In this document: positions 7,099 through 14,189 of the stretch, in pieces
Position numbering within the stretch: the first letter of the stretch is position 1
Layout of the letters: every line of letters begins with the position of its first letter
From: Eggerthellaceae bacterium
Lineage (GTDB): Bacteria; Actinomycetota; Coriobacteriia; Coriobacteriales; Eggerthellaceae
NCBI GenBank assembly: GCA_003452695.1
Contig: DMNP01000133.1
Location: 1-14,189, forward strand
Reading direction: 5' to 3'
DNA: 14,189 nt
The notes under the pieces: generated by a model
The model's database searches: none
What the model was told of the DNA's origin: nothing
Seen by the model: only the letters and a program-made list of their open reading frames with translations
Made by a program: the position numbers and the translations under genes

Positions 7099-9381
7099 CT
7101 ATGCCGCTTGCATCAGCTTTTCGAAATCCTCGACCGGCATCGGCTTTGCGAAGAAGTATCCCTGGAACAACCTGCAGCCCATCTTCAGCAGCATGTCGTG
7201 CTGGTCGGCGGTTTCCACGCCCTCGGTAACGGAAGGTATTCCCAGATTGTCCGAAAGGCTGATAATGCTGCGCAGGATGGTTTCCGCTTTAATCTGGTCC
7301 TTCGTTTCGTACAGGAACATCATGTCTATCTTCAGGATGTCCACTGGCATGTCCTTCAGCATGTTCAGCGAAGAGTAACCGCTGCCGAAATCGTCGATTT
7401 CAACGAGGAAGCCGTTCGCCCGCAACTCGTCCAGGATCTTCAAGCGGTTTTCGATGTCGCTCATCATCACCGTTTCGGTAATCTCCAGCCGCAGTTTCGC
7501 CGGATCCACGTTATAGCGGTTCACCAGCTCTGTAATCGTCTCGTACACGTCGATGAAATAGAAGTCCTTGGGAGAGATGTTCACGCTCAGGAACAGGTCG
7601 ATGCCGCGCTGCGACCATTCGCTCAGCAGCTGGCAGGCGCATTCCCACATGTATTTGTCGAGACGCGCTATCATGCCATTCGATTCGAATACCGGGATGA
7701 AGCGGGCTGGCGACAGGAATCCTTCTTGCGGATGAATCCAGCGCACGAGCACCTCCGCACCCTCGACGACGCCCTCGTCGTTCACCATCGGTTGGAGGTA
7801 GGGGCGTATCTGCCCTTCCGCGATGGCGGTTTCCAGCTGTCCGGAAATCCGCTGGTTCCAGATAACCCTTTCGCGCATCTCCTTGCCGAACCGGGCTATA
7901 TGAATCTGGAAATCGTGCTTGATGGTGGCGATGGCCATGAAGGCGCGGTCGAACATGATGGAAACGGGTATGCCCGGTTCGTCGAGTTCGTATATCCCCA
8001 GGTGAATGACGATGGGATAGTTCGCTCCCGCATCGCCTATCTGGTTGTTGCGAAGCTCGGCGTCGAACGTTTGCTGGTCGAAGCTTTCAGCTGGGACGAT
8101 GAAGCCGAACTTGTCTCCCGAAATGCGCCCGTACACCATGCCGGGCATGGTTTGCGACCGCAGCCAATCGGCAACGTTCAACAGCACCCGATCGCCGTAG
8201 TCCTTGCTGAAAATGTCGTTGATTATCTTGAAGTCTTTGATGTCCAAGCCCACGACCAGGTATTTCTCTTCTGGATTAGCTTCGATGGTCCGCAGGACCT
8301 CGTCGTAGAGGTGCTCTTTGTTGTACAACCCGGTCAGGCGGTCGTGCGTTGCCAGGTGTTTTTCGCGCTGAAGCTTCAGCTCTTCCTGCGTTGAATCGCG
8401 GACGATGAGCGCGGCCCCGATGTGCCGCTTCTTCTCGTCGCGAATCTGCTGCATCGACACATCGTAGTAGCGGGGGTCGTCATCCGTACCGCGTCGGCAC
8501 AGCTCGTTCCACTCGGAATTGAAATCGTGATTCCACGAGCCGATTACCTTTTGGATATCGCCAAGAAGGGTCGAGGGAATCTTATCGCTTGGATCGAGGC
8601 CCAACAGCGCGTATACCCGTTCGTTGGCGTAGATGCACGTGCCGTTCGTCTCGAAGAACAACACGGCATCGCTCATGCTGGAAACGATGCGCGAGAGCAT
8701 GCGGTCCAGAATGCGGAAGGGCTTGTAGTACAGCGAGAAGTAGAACACCAGCAATCCGAAGACGCCGAAGCCGAGCATCGATTGGTCTATGGGAGAGCCC
8801 GAGAAGATATAGTACGTTTCCCAGGCCCCGGCCAATAGCATGGAAGCGAGGATGACCGCATAGCGTTCGAAGTAGATTCGCGATGCCCGCGACGTCTTAT
8901 AGATGAAGATGCCGACGGAAAGGAAGAAGATTCCGTAGGCTACGATTCGATGGAACACCTGGCCTGCCAATGGCTCCAGCGCGTAATACGGAAACCCCGA
9001 TACGATGGTCTGGTAGATGCTGAAGGCGTGGCCGGTGATAGGGTTCGCAAGCAGCTGCAAGACGTCCAACGCCGCAAGCGCTATCGGCCAACGGTGCCAA
9101 TTGGCGCGCGATGGCTTTATCCTGCAGTACTCCATGGTAAAGAACAGGAGCGCCACAACCGTGATGTCGAGTCCGATGTAGTACACGTAGCAGCCGATGG
9201 TAGCCAGCGTTTCCTCCGTCGAAGAAATTATGATAAGATTTCCGACCATGGGAGGTATGAGCGCTGACGTGAGGAAAAAGACCTTTTTGGAAATGGACTT
9301 TTTCGACCGAAGCGAGAAAACAGCGCAGCCGACCAAAGCTGCAATGAGCACAATAAGACATATTGCGACACGGACTCTCAC
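7099..9381 (-). CDS. Membrane c-di-GMP phosphodiesterase: seven-helix N-terminus, PAS, degenerate GGDEF (SGDKF), EVL-type EAL
   Basis: A 760-aa predicted membrane sensor. About seven hydrophobic helices (roughly 4-24, 33-52, 60-83, 98-113, 143-161, 174-193, 202-219) resemble the seven-helix N-terminus found on some histidine kinases and GGDEF proteins (HisKA_7TM type). A PAS domain (about 226-335) and the linker LTGLYN lead into a GGDEF domain (about 343-500). Its motif is SGDKF at 421-425, with lysine in place of the essential glutamate, so cyclase activity is unlikely; it may act as a GTP-binding regulator. The C-terminal EAL domain (about 508-757) has EVL at 543-545 but keeps E543, N601, E633, D663-D664, K684 and E720, so phosphodiesterase activity is expected. 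The start is GTG: AGGAG (9391-9387) lies 5 nt before it, whereas an out-of-frame ATG at 9385 is only 1 nt from that site. A sigma-70-like promoter lies just upstream. Domain order is the classic GGDEF-then-EAL, unlike the two downstream genes. Confidence 0.93.
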   Translation of the reverse strand: MRVRVAICLIVLIAALVGCAVFSLRSKKSISKKVFFLTSALIPPMVGNLIIISSTEETLATIGCYVYYIGLDITVVALLFFTMEYCRIKPSRANWHRWPIALAALDVLQLLANPITGHAFSIYQTIVSGFPYYALEPLAGQVFHRIVAYGIFFLSVGIFIYKTSRASRIYFERYAVILASMLLAGAWETYYIFSGSPIDQSMLGFGVFGLLVFYFSLYYKPFRILDRMLSRIVSSMSDAVLFFETNGTCIYANERVYALLGLDPSDKIPSTLLGDIQKVIGSWNHDFNSEWNELCRRGTDDDPRYYDVSMQQIRDEKKRHIGAALIVRDSTQEELKLQREKHLATHDRLTGLYNKEHLYDEVLRTIEANPEEKYLVVGLDIKDFKIINDIFSKDYGDRVLLNVADWLRSQTMPGMVYGRISGDKFGFIVPAESFDQQTFDAELRNNQIGDAGANYPIVIHLGIYELDEPGIPVSIMFDRAFMAIATIKHDFQIHIARFGKEMRERVIWNQRISGQLETAIAEGQIRPYLQPMVNDEGVVEGAEVLVRWIHPQEGFLSPARFIPVFESNGMIARLDKYMWECACQLLSEWSQRGIDLFLSVNISPKDFYFIDVYETITELVNRYNVDPAKLRLEITETVMMSDIENRLKILDELRANGFLVEIDDFGSGYSSLNMLKDMPVDILKIDMMFLYETKDQIKAETILRSIISLSDNLGIPSVTEGVETADQHDMLLKMGCRLFQGYFFAKPMPVEDFEKLMQAA

Positions 9382-9406
9382 GCATTCTCCTCTTCGCGCG
9401 CATAAA

Positions 9407-9435
9407 ATTATAACAGAAGGCTCAAAAAATGGCTA
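9407..9435 (-). promoter_or_regulatory. Sigma-70-like promoter for the 760-aa membrane c-di-GMP gene
   Basis: On the minus strand a perfect TATAAT (9412-9407) is preceded, after 17 nt, by TAGCCA (9435-9430, 4/6 match to TTGACA). Transcription would start near 9400, giving a leader of about 20 nt carrying the AGGAG at 9391-9387. It lies in an AT-richer patch than the surrounding sequence. This is a motif match; no start site is known. Confidence 0.55.
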
Positions 9436-9476
9436 TTACTGCGACTCCTTAGGTCTGCATTTTGCCAAAATTGTTA

Positions 9477-9688
9477 CAGTTTACCCGCAAAACTGGGAAT
9501 CACTGGGATTTTAGGCTCCCAAGCCATGCGGCAACCAAAAGCTGCGATGCCGTTTCAGGTTGTTTTCAGCTTCGCGGAGTTAAATGCAAGATACGAGGCC
9601 GGTTCAGGTGCAGCACATGCTGCAGACCCGTTCCTTTCCGCACCGAGCCTCGTTTCTGCGCCGGACGGGTCTACCCCACCCGTCCGGC
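9477..9688. other. Stem-loop-rich intergenic region between coaBC and the membrane c-di-GMP gene
   Basis: The 359-nt stretch without a gene (9382-9740) contains several inverted repeats. CAGTTT (9477-9482) pairs with AAACTG (9490-9495). TGGGA (9504-9508) pairs with TCCCA (9517-9521). CATGCGGC (9525-9532) pairs with GCTGCGATG (9541-9549) with one bulge and one G-T pair. ACGAGGC near 9592 pairs with GCCTCGT near 9647, and within that span TGCAGCA-CA-TGCTGCA forms a near-perfect palindrome (about 9608-9623). An 11-bp hairpin closes the series at 9660-9688. I do not recognise a known riboswitch or RNA family. It could be a 3' end of the coaBC transcript, a structured 5' leader, or an independent RNA. 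Confidence 0.4.
9660..9688 (-). terminator. Strong hairpin 52 nt after coaBC, possible terminator without a T-tract
   Basis: GCCGGACGGG (9660-9669) and CCCGTCCGGC (9679-9688) are perfectly complementary, and T9670/A9678 extends the stem to 11 bp with a 7-nt loop. It sits 52 nt beyond the coaBC stop codon in the direction of transcription. The minus-strand sequence after it (GCAGAAACGAGG) has no T run, so a classical intrinsic terminator is not shown. Hairpins lacking a U-tail have been proposed as terminators in actinobacteria. Confidence 0.45.
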
Positions 9689-9740
9689 CTTAGCCATTCT
9701 ATTTGCAAACCGAAACCGTGTTTCCCGGCTCGCGCCGAGC

Positions 9741-10946
9741 CTACAGCGCTCCGCCATCGCGCATTGCAAGGGCGTGGTCGAGTACGAGGTCCGCTAGCTG
9801 GCGCTTCGACATCGTCGGATAGTGTTTCGAGCTTTCGCGCGAAACGAGGGAAACCTCGTTGTCGTCGGCGCCGAATCCCCTGCCCTCTGCCACGATGTTG
9901 GCGACGATGAAATCTGCGCCCTTCCGCATCAACTTGCGCCGTGCGTTTTCCTCGGCATCTTCGGTTTCGGCGGCAAAGCCGACAACCACCTGGCCCTTTG
10001 CCTTGCGTGCCGCCATGGTTGCCAGGATGTCCGGGTTCTCCACGAGTCGCAGGCATCGCAGCGCCTGGTCATCGGTGCCTTTCTTCAGCTTCCTCCCGCT
10101 TTCCCGGTCCGGCCTGAAATCGCTTACCGCGGCGCTGAAGATGGCGATATCGCATGCGTCGAAGCGGGCATCGACTGCCTGCAGCATGTCGCGGGCGCTT
10201 TCCACCCGCACGGTTTCGGCGCCTTCGACATCGTCCAGGTGAACCGGACCGGTTACGAGCGAGACTTCGGCTCCTCGCTCGAGCGCTGCTTGCGCGAGGG
10301 CGAACCCGGTCTTTCCCGACGACGGGTTGGATATGAATCGCACCGGATCGATGCGCTCGACAGTCGGCCCCGTGGTTATCAGCACCTTGGCGCCCTTCAG
10401 GTCTGCGCGCACGCTCATCGCAGCCCTGATTTCATCTGCGATGACCTGCGGGTCCGCCAGGCGGCCCCTGCCCTCGTCTCCGCATGCCAGGTATCCCGCA
10501 TCGGCTTCTACGATGCGTACGCCCCGCGCCCGCAACAGCCGCATGTTCGCTTGCGTTGCCTCGTGCTCGTACATGTTCGCGTTCATGGCGGGGGCAACGA
10601 CGATCGGAGCCGTGGTGGCAAGCGCCGTGGTCGTGAGCAGGTCGTCTGCGATTCCGCAGGCAAGCTTTGCCATGACATTCGCCGTGCAGGGGGCGATTGC
10701 GAAGACGTCTGCTTCTTTGGCAAGCGATATGTGGTGAATCGGGTCGCCCGGGTCGTCGTCGAACAGGCCCACGGCAACCGGCTCGCGCGTGAGCGAGCGA
10801 AACATGAGCGGATCGATGAAACGAGTGGCGGATTCGGTCATTACCACCTTGCAGCGAAACCCGCCCTTTTGCAGGATGCGGACGAGTTCGCAGGCTTTGT
10901 ACAAGGCCACGCAGCCCGTTATGCCTATGAGTACCGTCTTGCCCAT
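9741..10946 (-). CDS. coaBC: Bifunctional phosphopantothenoylcysteine decarboxylase / phosphopantothenate-cysteine ligase
   Basis: CoaBC carries out two successive steps of coenzyme A synthesis: CoaB joins cysteine to 4'-phosphopantothenate using CTP, and FMN-dependent CoaC decarboxylates the product to 4'-phosphopantetheine. The 401-aa length is normal. The CoaC half (about 1-178) shows HHISLAKEAD (71-80, including the catalytic His), APCTANVMAKL (85-95), the substrate-clamp motif APAMNANM (118-125) and GYLACGDEGRGRL with the reactive Cys155. The CoaB half (about 184-401) shows TTGPTVERIDPVRFISNPSS (191-210), AAVSDF (272-277), KLKK (286-289), NPDI (304-307) and VGFAAET (322-328). All key motifs are present, so it should be functional. 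The start has a good ribosome-binding site (AGGGAG, 7 nt before ATG). It is the last gene of the ileS-lspA-RluD-like cluster, 27 nt after its neighbour. Confidence 0.97.
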   Translation of the reverse strand: MGKTVLIGITGCVALYKACELVRILQKGGFRCKVVMTESATRFIDPLMFRSLTREPVAVGLFDDDPGDPIHHISLAKEADVFAIAPCTANVMAKLACGIADDLLTTTALATTAPIVVAPAMNANMYEHEATQANMRLLRARGVRIVEADAGYLACGDEGRGRLADPQVIADEIRAAMSVRADLKGAKVLITTGPTVERIDPVRFISNPSSGKTGFALAQAALERGAEVSLVTGPVHLDDVEGAETVRVESARDMLQAVDARFDACDIAIFSAAVSDFRPDRESGRKLKKGTDDQALRCLRLVENPDILATMAARKAKGQVVVGFAAETEDAEENARRKLMRKGADFIVANIVAEGRGFGADDNEVSLVSRESSKHYPTMSKRQLADLVLDHALAMRDGGAL

Positions 10947-10973
10947 AAGGGTTCTCCCTCCCGTCCCGACGTC

Positions 10974-11945
10974 CTACATTTCTCGATCCGAAAGGCTGTC
11001 CAGCACTTCCTGCAAGTCGTCCGGAAGCGAATCTTCGAATTCCAGGCGCTCGCCGGTAATGGGATGGTCGAACGATAGCTTGAAGGAATGCAGGAACTGA
11101 CGATGCAGTCCGAGGTTGGCTGCTTCGAATCGTGGCTTGCCGCTCGTGTACAGGGGGTCTCCGACCAAGGGATGCTTCGCGTATTCCATGTGAACGCGTA
11201 TCTGGTGCGTGCGCCCCGTGAACAGCTTGCAGTCTATGAGCGAATAGCCGTTGTCGCGCGCGGCCGGCTCGAAACGCCGCAGCACGCGAAAGGTGGTTAT
11301 GGCATCGCGGGCGTTTTCGCTATCGCGTATCGCCATGCGCGTCCGCTCCGTTGCGTGGCGCGCTATGGGGGCGTCGACCATGCCCGTCTCGATCGAAATC
11401 ACGCCGTGCACGAGTGCGAGGTAGCGCCTGTCCACCACATGGTCGCGTATCGCGTCCATCAGCGCTTGGCCGGCGTCGTCGGTCTTGGCCGCCATCATGA
11501 GCCCCGTCGTGTCCATGTCCAGCCGGTGCACGATGCCCAGGCGGTCACGGTCGCCCTGCACATTGCAAAGCCCCTCGGCGCCATAGCGGTAGATGAGCGC
11601 ATTCACCAGCGTCCCGTCGCGGTGGTCTTCCGAGGGGTGGCAGACCAGCCCCGCTTGCTTGGACAGCACGATGATGTCGTCGTCCTCGTAGCGAACGTCC
11701 AGGGGAATGTGCTCGCCGGTCAGCGGGGTGTCCACCGATTCCACGTCCGGTTCGTATACGATGGCCTGGCCCGTGCGCACGACATGCTTCTTCGTGGCCT
11801 GCTTGCCGTCGACGAGCACCCTGCCAGCTTCGATGGCCTTTGCGGCGGCGGAGCGGCTTGCATACAGCCCGTTCTGCCCCATGCACGCATCCAGGCGCAT
11901 GCCTTCGTCGGCGCTCGTGGCAACATGGCAGCGCGAAACGGCCAT
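10974..11945 (-). CDS. RluD-like (RluA family) pseudouridine synthase
   Basis: A 323-aa RNA pseudouridine synthase that isomerises specific uridines, most likely in 23S rRNA. An S4-type RNA-binding domain occupies about residues 14-70 (RLDACMGQNGLYASRSAAAK, ending with a DG-containing turn). The catalytic domain follows: the signature HRLDMDTTGLM (140-150) contains the catalytic Asp143, and GRTHQIRVH (244-252) is the second family motif. The sequence GDPLY (262-266) and the C-terminal HSFKLSFDHP block are also typical. The open frame continues upstream to 12380, but that part overlaps lspA out of frame and reads as non-protein. The ATG at 11945 is chosen because it overlaps the lspA stop codon (TGATG, one shared base) and follows GGAAGGG inside the lspA 3' end. 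Translation is probably coupled to lspA. Exact target position (RluD versus RluC/A type) is not decided by the sequence. Confidence 0.93.
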   Translation of the reverse strand: MAVSRCHVATSADEGMRLDACMGQNGLYASRSAAAKAIEAGRVLVDGKQATKKHVVRTGQAIVYEPDVESVDTPLTGEHIPLDVRYEDDDIIVLSKQAGLVCHPSEDHRDGTLVNALIYRYGAEGLCNVQGDRDRLGIVHRLDMDTTGLMMAAKTDDAGQALMDAIRDHVVDRRYLALVHGVISIETGMVDAPIARHATERTRMAIRDSENARDAITTFRVLRRFEPAARDNGYSLIDCKLFTGRTHQIRVHMEYAKHPLVGDPLYTSGKPRFEAANLGLHRQFLHSFKLSFDHPITGERLEFEDSLPDDLQEVLDSLSDREM

Positions 11946-12445
11946 CAATTCTGCCCTTCCTTGTTCCAGGTGGTTATCAGGCTTATTACGAGCAGCGCGA
12001 ACCCGCAGGTAACGCCTATGTCTGCAATGTTGAACACCGGAAAGTCGAAAAAGCTGAACTCTATGAAGTCCACCACGTAGCCCTGCGAGAAGCGGTCGAT
12101 GGCGTTGCCCACGCCGCCCGCCGTTATCAATGCGAGCGAAACTGTCTGCAGCACCGACGAGCTGCGGACCGTGGCGAAGAAGGCGGCTGCGATGGCAACG
12201 CACACCACGATGGAGAACACGCCCAGCGCAATGGTGTTGTCCGCGAACATGCCCCATGCCGCCCCCGTGTTGTGGACGAGCCGTATGTCCACGAGCCCCG
12301 CGAAGGGCCCCGCCAGCACGGAGCCATCGGGCTTCATGCCCGCGAATAGCGATTTCGCGTACTGGTCCAGGGCCGTCCATGCAACGACGATGGCTGCATA
12401 CAGGATGATTTTCGCGGTCTTGCTCAATGCGTGCCTTCGGTCCAT
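11945..12445 (-). CDS. lspA: Lipoprotein signal peptidase (signal peptidase II)
   Basis: LspA is an inner-membrane aspartyl protease that removes signal peptides from diacylglyceryl-modified prolipoproteins. The 166-aa length is typical. Four hydrophobic segments are visible (about 10-28, 70-91, 98-114, 137-158). Family motifs are present: DQYAKSL (27-33), VHNTGAAWG (57-65), GNAIDRF (113-119) and FNIAD (138-142). The catalytic aspartates are expected to be D126 in VVDFIEF and D142 in FNIAD, with N114 conserved. It starts 22 nt after the ileS stop. No strong ribosome-binding site precedes the ATG (only GGTAACGGC), and a TTG at codon 7 is a possible alternative start, so the N-terminus is slightly uncertain. 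Its stop overlaps the start of the pseudouridine synthase by one base. Confidence 0.95.
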   Translation of the reverse strand: MDRRHALSKTAKIILYAAIVVAWTALDQYAKSLFAGMKPDGSVLAGPFAGLVDIRLVHNTGAAWGMFADNTIALGVFSIVVCVAIAAAFFATVRSSSVLQTVSLALITAGGVGNAIDRFSQGYVVDFIEFSFFDFPVFNIADIGVTCGFALLVISLITTWNKEGQN

Positions 12446-12467
12446 GCCGTTACCGGCGTCGTGTCGT

Positions 12468-14189
12468 CTAGTCCTCTTCGAACCCCATTGCGTTCAGGGC
12501 TGCGGCGCAGCGACCGCATACGTCCGGATGAGAATCGTCCACGCCAAGGTCGCGGTAATTCCAGCAGCGAGGGCATTTCTCCCCTGCCGCATGGCCTATG
12601 CTCGCCGCCATCGCGTCACCGCCGACCAGGCTTACCTGCGAAACGATGAACAGCTCTTCCAGCACTTCGGGGCCGAAATCCTGCATAACGCTCAACTGCT
12701 CGGCGGGCAGCGTCACCTTTACGGCCGCTTCTTGGCTCTTGTTCACGAACTTTTCGTTGCGGGATTCCTCGAGCGCCTTCGTCACGACCTCGCGCGCGGC
12801 CATGGCAACTTCGAAGCGCTCCAGGTCCGCTGCGCCGCCGTCTTCGGGCAATGCGGGAACGAAATCGGCGCGCTCCGGCCAGCCGGCAAGCTGCACGCTG
12901 AAGGGCCTGCCCTCGTCCGTGCGCAGGGCGGGAGGATAGTGTTCCCACACCTCGTCGCACGTGAAGGACAGGATCGGCGCCAGAACGCGCACGAGCACTT
13001 CCAGGATGTTCATGAGGACGGTCTGCGCGGCACGGCGGCGGGGCGAATCCGGCGCCTCGGAGTACAGGCGGTCCTTCGTCACGTCCAGGTACACGCTGGA
13101 AAGCTCGTTCACGAAGTCGTAGCACTCGCGGTACACGACGTTGAACTTATAGTTGTCGTAGGCGTTTTCCACGGAATTTAGCAATCCGTAGGTTTTGGCC
13201 ATCATGTAGCGGTCGATCGGCTCGAGAGCGTTCCAATCGGTCACGAGCATCGTGTTGTCGAAATCGTCGAGGTTGCCCAGCACGAAGCGCAGGCTGTTGC
13301 GGAACTTGCGGTAGGCATCCGATACCTGCTTCAGTATGTTGTCCGAAATCGATACGTCATGCGAGTAGTCGACCGACGATACCCACAGGCGCAGCACGTC
13401 GGCGCCGAACTTCGACATGACCTCGGCAGGATCCACGCCGTTGCCCTTGGACTTCGACATCTTCTCGCCGTTCTCGTCCACGGTGAAACCGCAGTGCATT
13501 ACCGCCTTGTACGGAGGCTGGCCATAGGCACCCACGCTGGTAAGCAGCGACGATTGGAACCAGCCGCGATGCTGATCGGATCCCTCCAGATACATGTCGG
13601 CGGGCCAGGTAAGGCCCTCGTCGGCACGGTGCCGCAGCACGCTCTGGTGGGTGACGCCGCTTTCCCACCACACGTCCAAGATGTCCTTCTCGGGTTCCAG
13701 GTCCTGCACGCCCGCCCCGCATTTCGGGCAGCACGTGTCGGCGGGAAGGTACTGTTCGGGGCGTTTAGTGAACCACGCATCGGCGCCTTCGCGGTAGAAC
13801 AGGTCGACCACGGCGTCGAACGTCGCCTCGGTTGCTACCGTCTCCCCGCATTTACCGCACGTGAACACGGGAATGGGCACGCCCCAGGAGCGTTGGCGAG
13901 AAATGCACCAGTCCGGCCGCTCGGCCACCATGGACCCGATGCGGTTCGACGCCCATGCGGGAATCCATTGAACTTGGTCGTTGATGGCGTCCAGCGCGTT
14001 CGTGCGCAGGTTCGTGTCGTCCATCGACACGAACCACTGGCTGGTTGCCCTGAAGATGACCGGCTCGTGACAGCGCCAGCAATGCGGGTAGCTGTGGTCG
14101 ATGTCCTCGTGCATGATGAGCATGCCGCGGTCGCGCAGCCATTCGATGATAACGGGATTGGCCTCGTTCACTTCCATGCCGCTGAACGG
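12468..14189 (-). CDS. ileS: Isoleucyl-tRNA synthetase, C-terminal 573 residues (5' end outside window)
   Basis: IleS charges tRNA-Ile with isoleucine using ATP. The visible part runs in frame to the window edge, so the first visible Met (14177) is internal; residues before it read PFSG. Numbering from that Met: DHSYPHCWRCHEPVIFRATS (27-46), NRIGSMVAERPDWCISRQRS (78-97) and WGVPIPVF (98-105), all class I Ile/Val/Leu synthetase features; two CxxC pairs at about 107-110 and 150-153; DVWWESGVTH (168-177); GSDQHRGWFQSSL (199-211); and the ATP-binding KMSKS at 239-243 (13463-13449). An anticodon-binding domain follows. The C-terminus carries the zinc-binding CPRCWN and CGRC motifs found in many bacterial IleS. 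The HIGH motif and most of the editing domain lie upstream, outside the window. It is the first visible gene of the leftward cluster; any T-box leader would be outside. Confidence 0.97.
   Translation of the reverse strand, partial: PFSGMEVNEANPVIIEWLRDRGMLIMHEDIDHSYPHCWRCHEPVIFRATSQWFVSMDDTNLRTNALDAINDQVQWIPAWASNRIGSMVAERPDWCISRQRSWGVPIPVFTCGKCGETVATEATFDAVVDLFYREGADAWFTKRPEQYLPADTCCPKCGAGVQDLEPEKDILDVWWESGVTHQSVLRHRADEGLTWPADMYLEGSDQHRGWFQSSLLTSVGAYGQPPYKAVMHCGFTVDENGEKMSKSKGNGVDPAEVMSKFGADVLRLWVSSVDYSHDVSISDNILKQVSDAYRKFRNSLRFVLGNLDDFDNTMLVTDWNALEPIDRYMMAKTYGLLNSVENAYDNYKFNVVYRECYDFVNELSSVYLDVTKDRLYSEAPDSPRRRAAQTVLMNILEVLVRVLAPILSFTCDEVWEHYPPALRTDEGRPFSVQLAGWPERADFVPALPEDGGAADLERFEVAMAAREVVTKALEESRNEKFVNKSQEAAVKVTLPAEQLSVMQDFGPEVLEELFIVSQVSLVGGDAMAASIGHAAGEKCPRCWNYRDLGVDDSHPDVCGRCAAALNAMGFEED

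Noticed and set aside
8897..9403. 168-codon minus-strand frame starting MRESPCRN
   Set aside because: It is a frame-shifted reading of the membrane-domain part of the 760-aa gene, which has hydrophobic helices in its own frame. Only its ATG overlap with the real start is worth noting.
9560..9690. SRP RNA (ffs) or other housekeeping RNA
   Set aside because: GGAAAGGAA on the minus strand recalls the SRP tetraloop region, but the GUCAGGUCCGGAAGGAAGCA core and flanking pairing are not present.
9382..9740. c-di-GMP (GEMM type) riboswitch in the intergenic region
   Set aside because: The minus strand has GGTTGCCG, which resembles the 3' end of GEMM-I, but the upstream GGGCAAACC and ACGCAAAGCC blocks and the matching helices are absent. 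A covariance-model search would settle it.
11946..12380. N-terminal 145-codon extension of the RluD-like frame
   Set aside because: It overlaps lspA out of frame and reads as Arg/Gly/His-rich non-protein sequence; the real start is the ATG at 11945 overlapping the lspA stop.

Overview
The window is GC-rich (about 60% by eye) and almost fully coding. All seven protein genes lie on the minus strand; the only plus-strand gene is a tRNA fragment at the left edge. Base composition, codon use and family content (ileS-lspA-RluD-like-coaBC beside very large GGDEF/EAL proteins) fit a high-GC Gram-positive such as an actinobacterium of the class Coriobacteriia (Eggerthellaceae-like). That placement is an inference from the sequence style, not a database match.

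Layout from left to right. Positions 1-50 hold the 3' part of tRNA-Pro(GGG), followed by a clear intrinsic terminator. Positions 283-9381 hold three consecutive minus-strand genes for cyclic-di-GMP turnover. In transcription order they are: (i) a 760-aa membrane protein with a seven-helix N-terminus, PAS, degenerate GGDEF and EAL-type (EVL) domains; (ii) a 1072-aa soluble protein with a Pro/Gly-rich N-terminus, degenerate GGDEF, EAL, several PAS-like domains and an intact C-terminal GGDEF; (iii) a 1138-aa paralogue of (ii) with an extra degenerate GGDEF in the middle and a C-terminal GSDEM variant. Genes (ii) and (iii) are separated by 8 nt and should be co-transcribed. Gene (i) is separated from (ii) by 172 nt containing a terminator-like hairpin and a possible promoter.

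Positions 9382-9740 are a 359-nt non-coding stretch with a minus-strand promoter near 9407-9435 and an unusual concentration of stem-loops (9477-9688). Positions 9741-14189 are a tight housekeeping cluster transcribed leftward: ileS (5' end outside the window), lspA, an RluD-like pseudouridine synthase and coaBC, with spacings of 22 nt, a 1-nt overlap and 27 nt.

Functionally the left half looks like a local c-di-GMP control module: one membrane sensor that probably degrades c-di-GMP, and two cytoplasmic proteins that carry both degrading (EAL) and synthesising (GGDEF) domains in the reverse of the common order. The right half serves translation (Ile-tRNA charging, rRNA modification), lipoprotein maturation and coenzyme A synthesis. 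The most interesting material is the domain architecture of the tandem paralogues and the structured intergenic region. I found no CRISPR array, insertion sequence, prophage gene or defence system.
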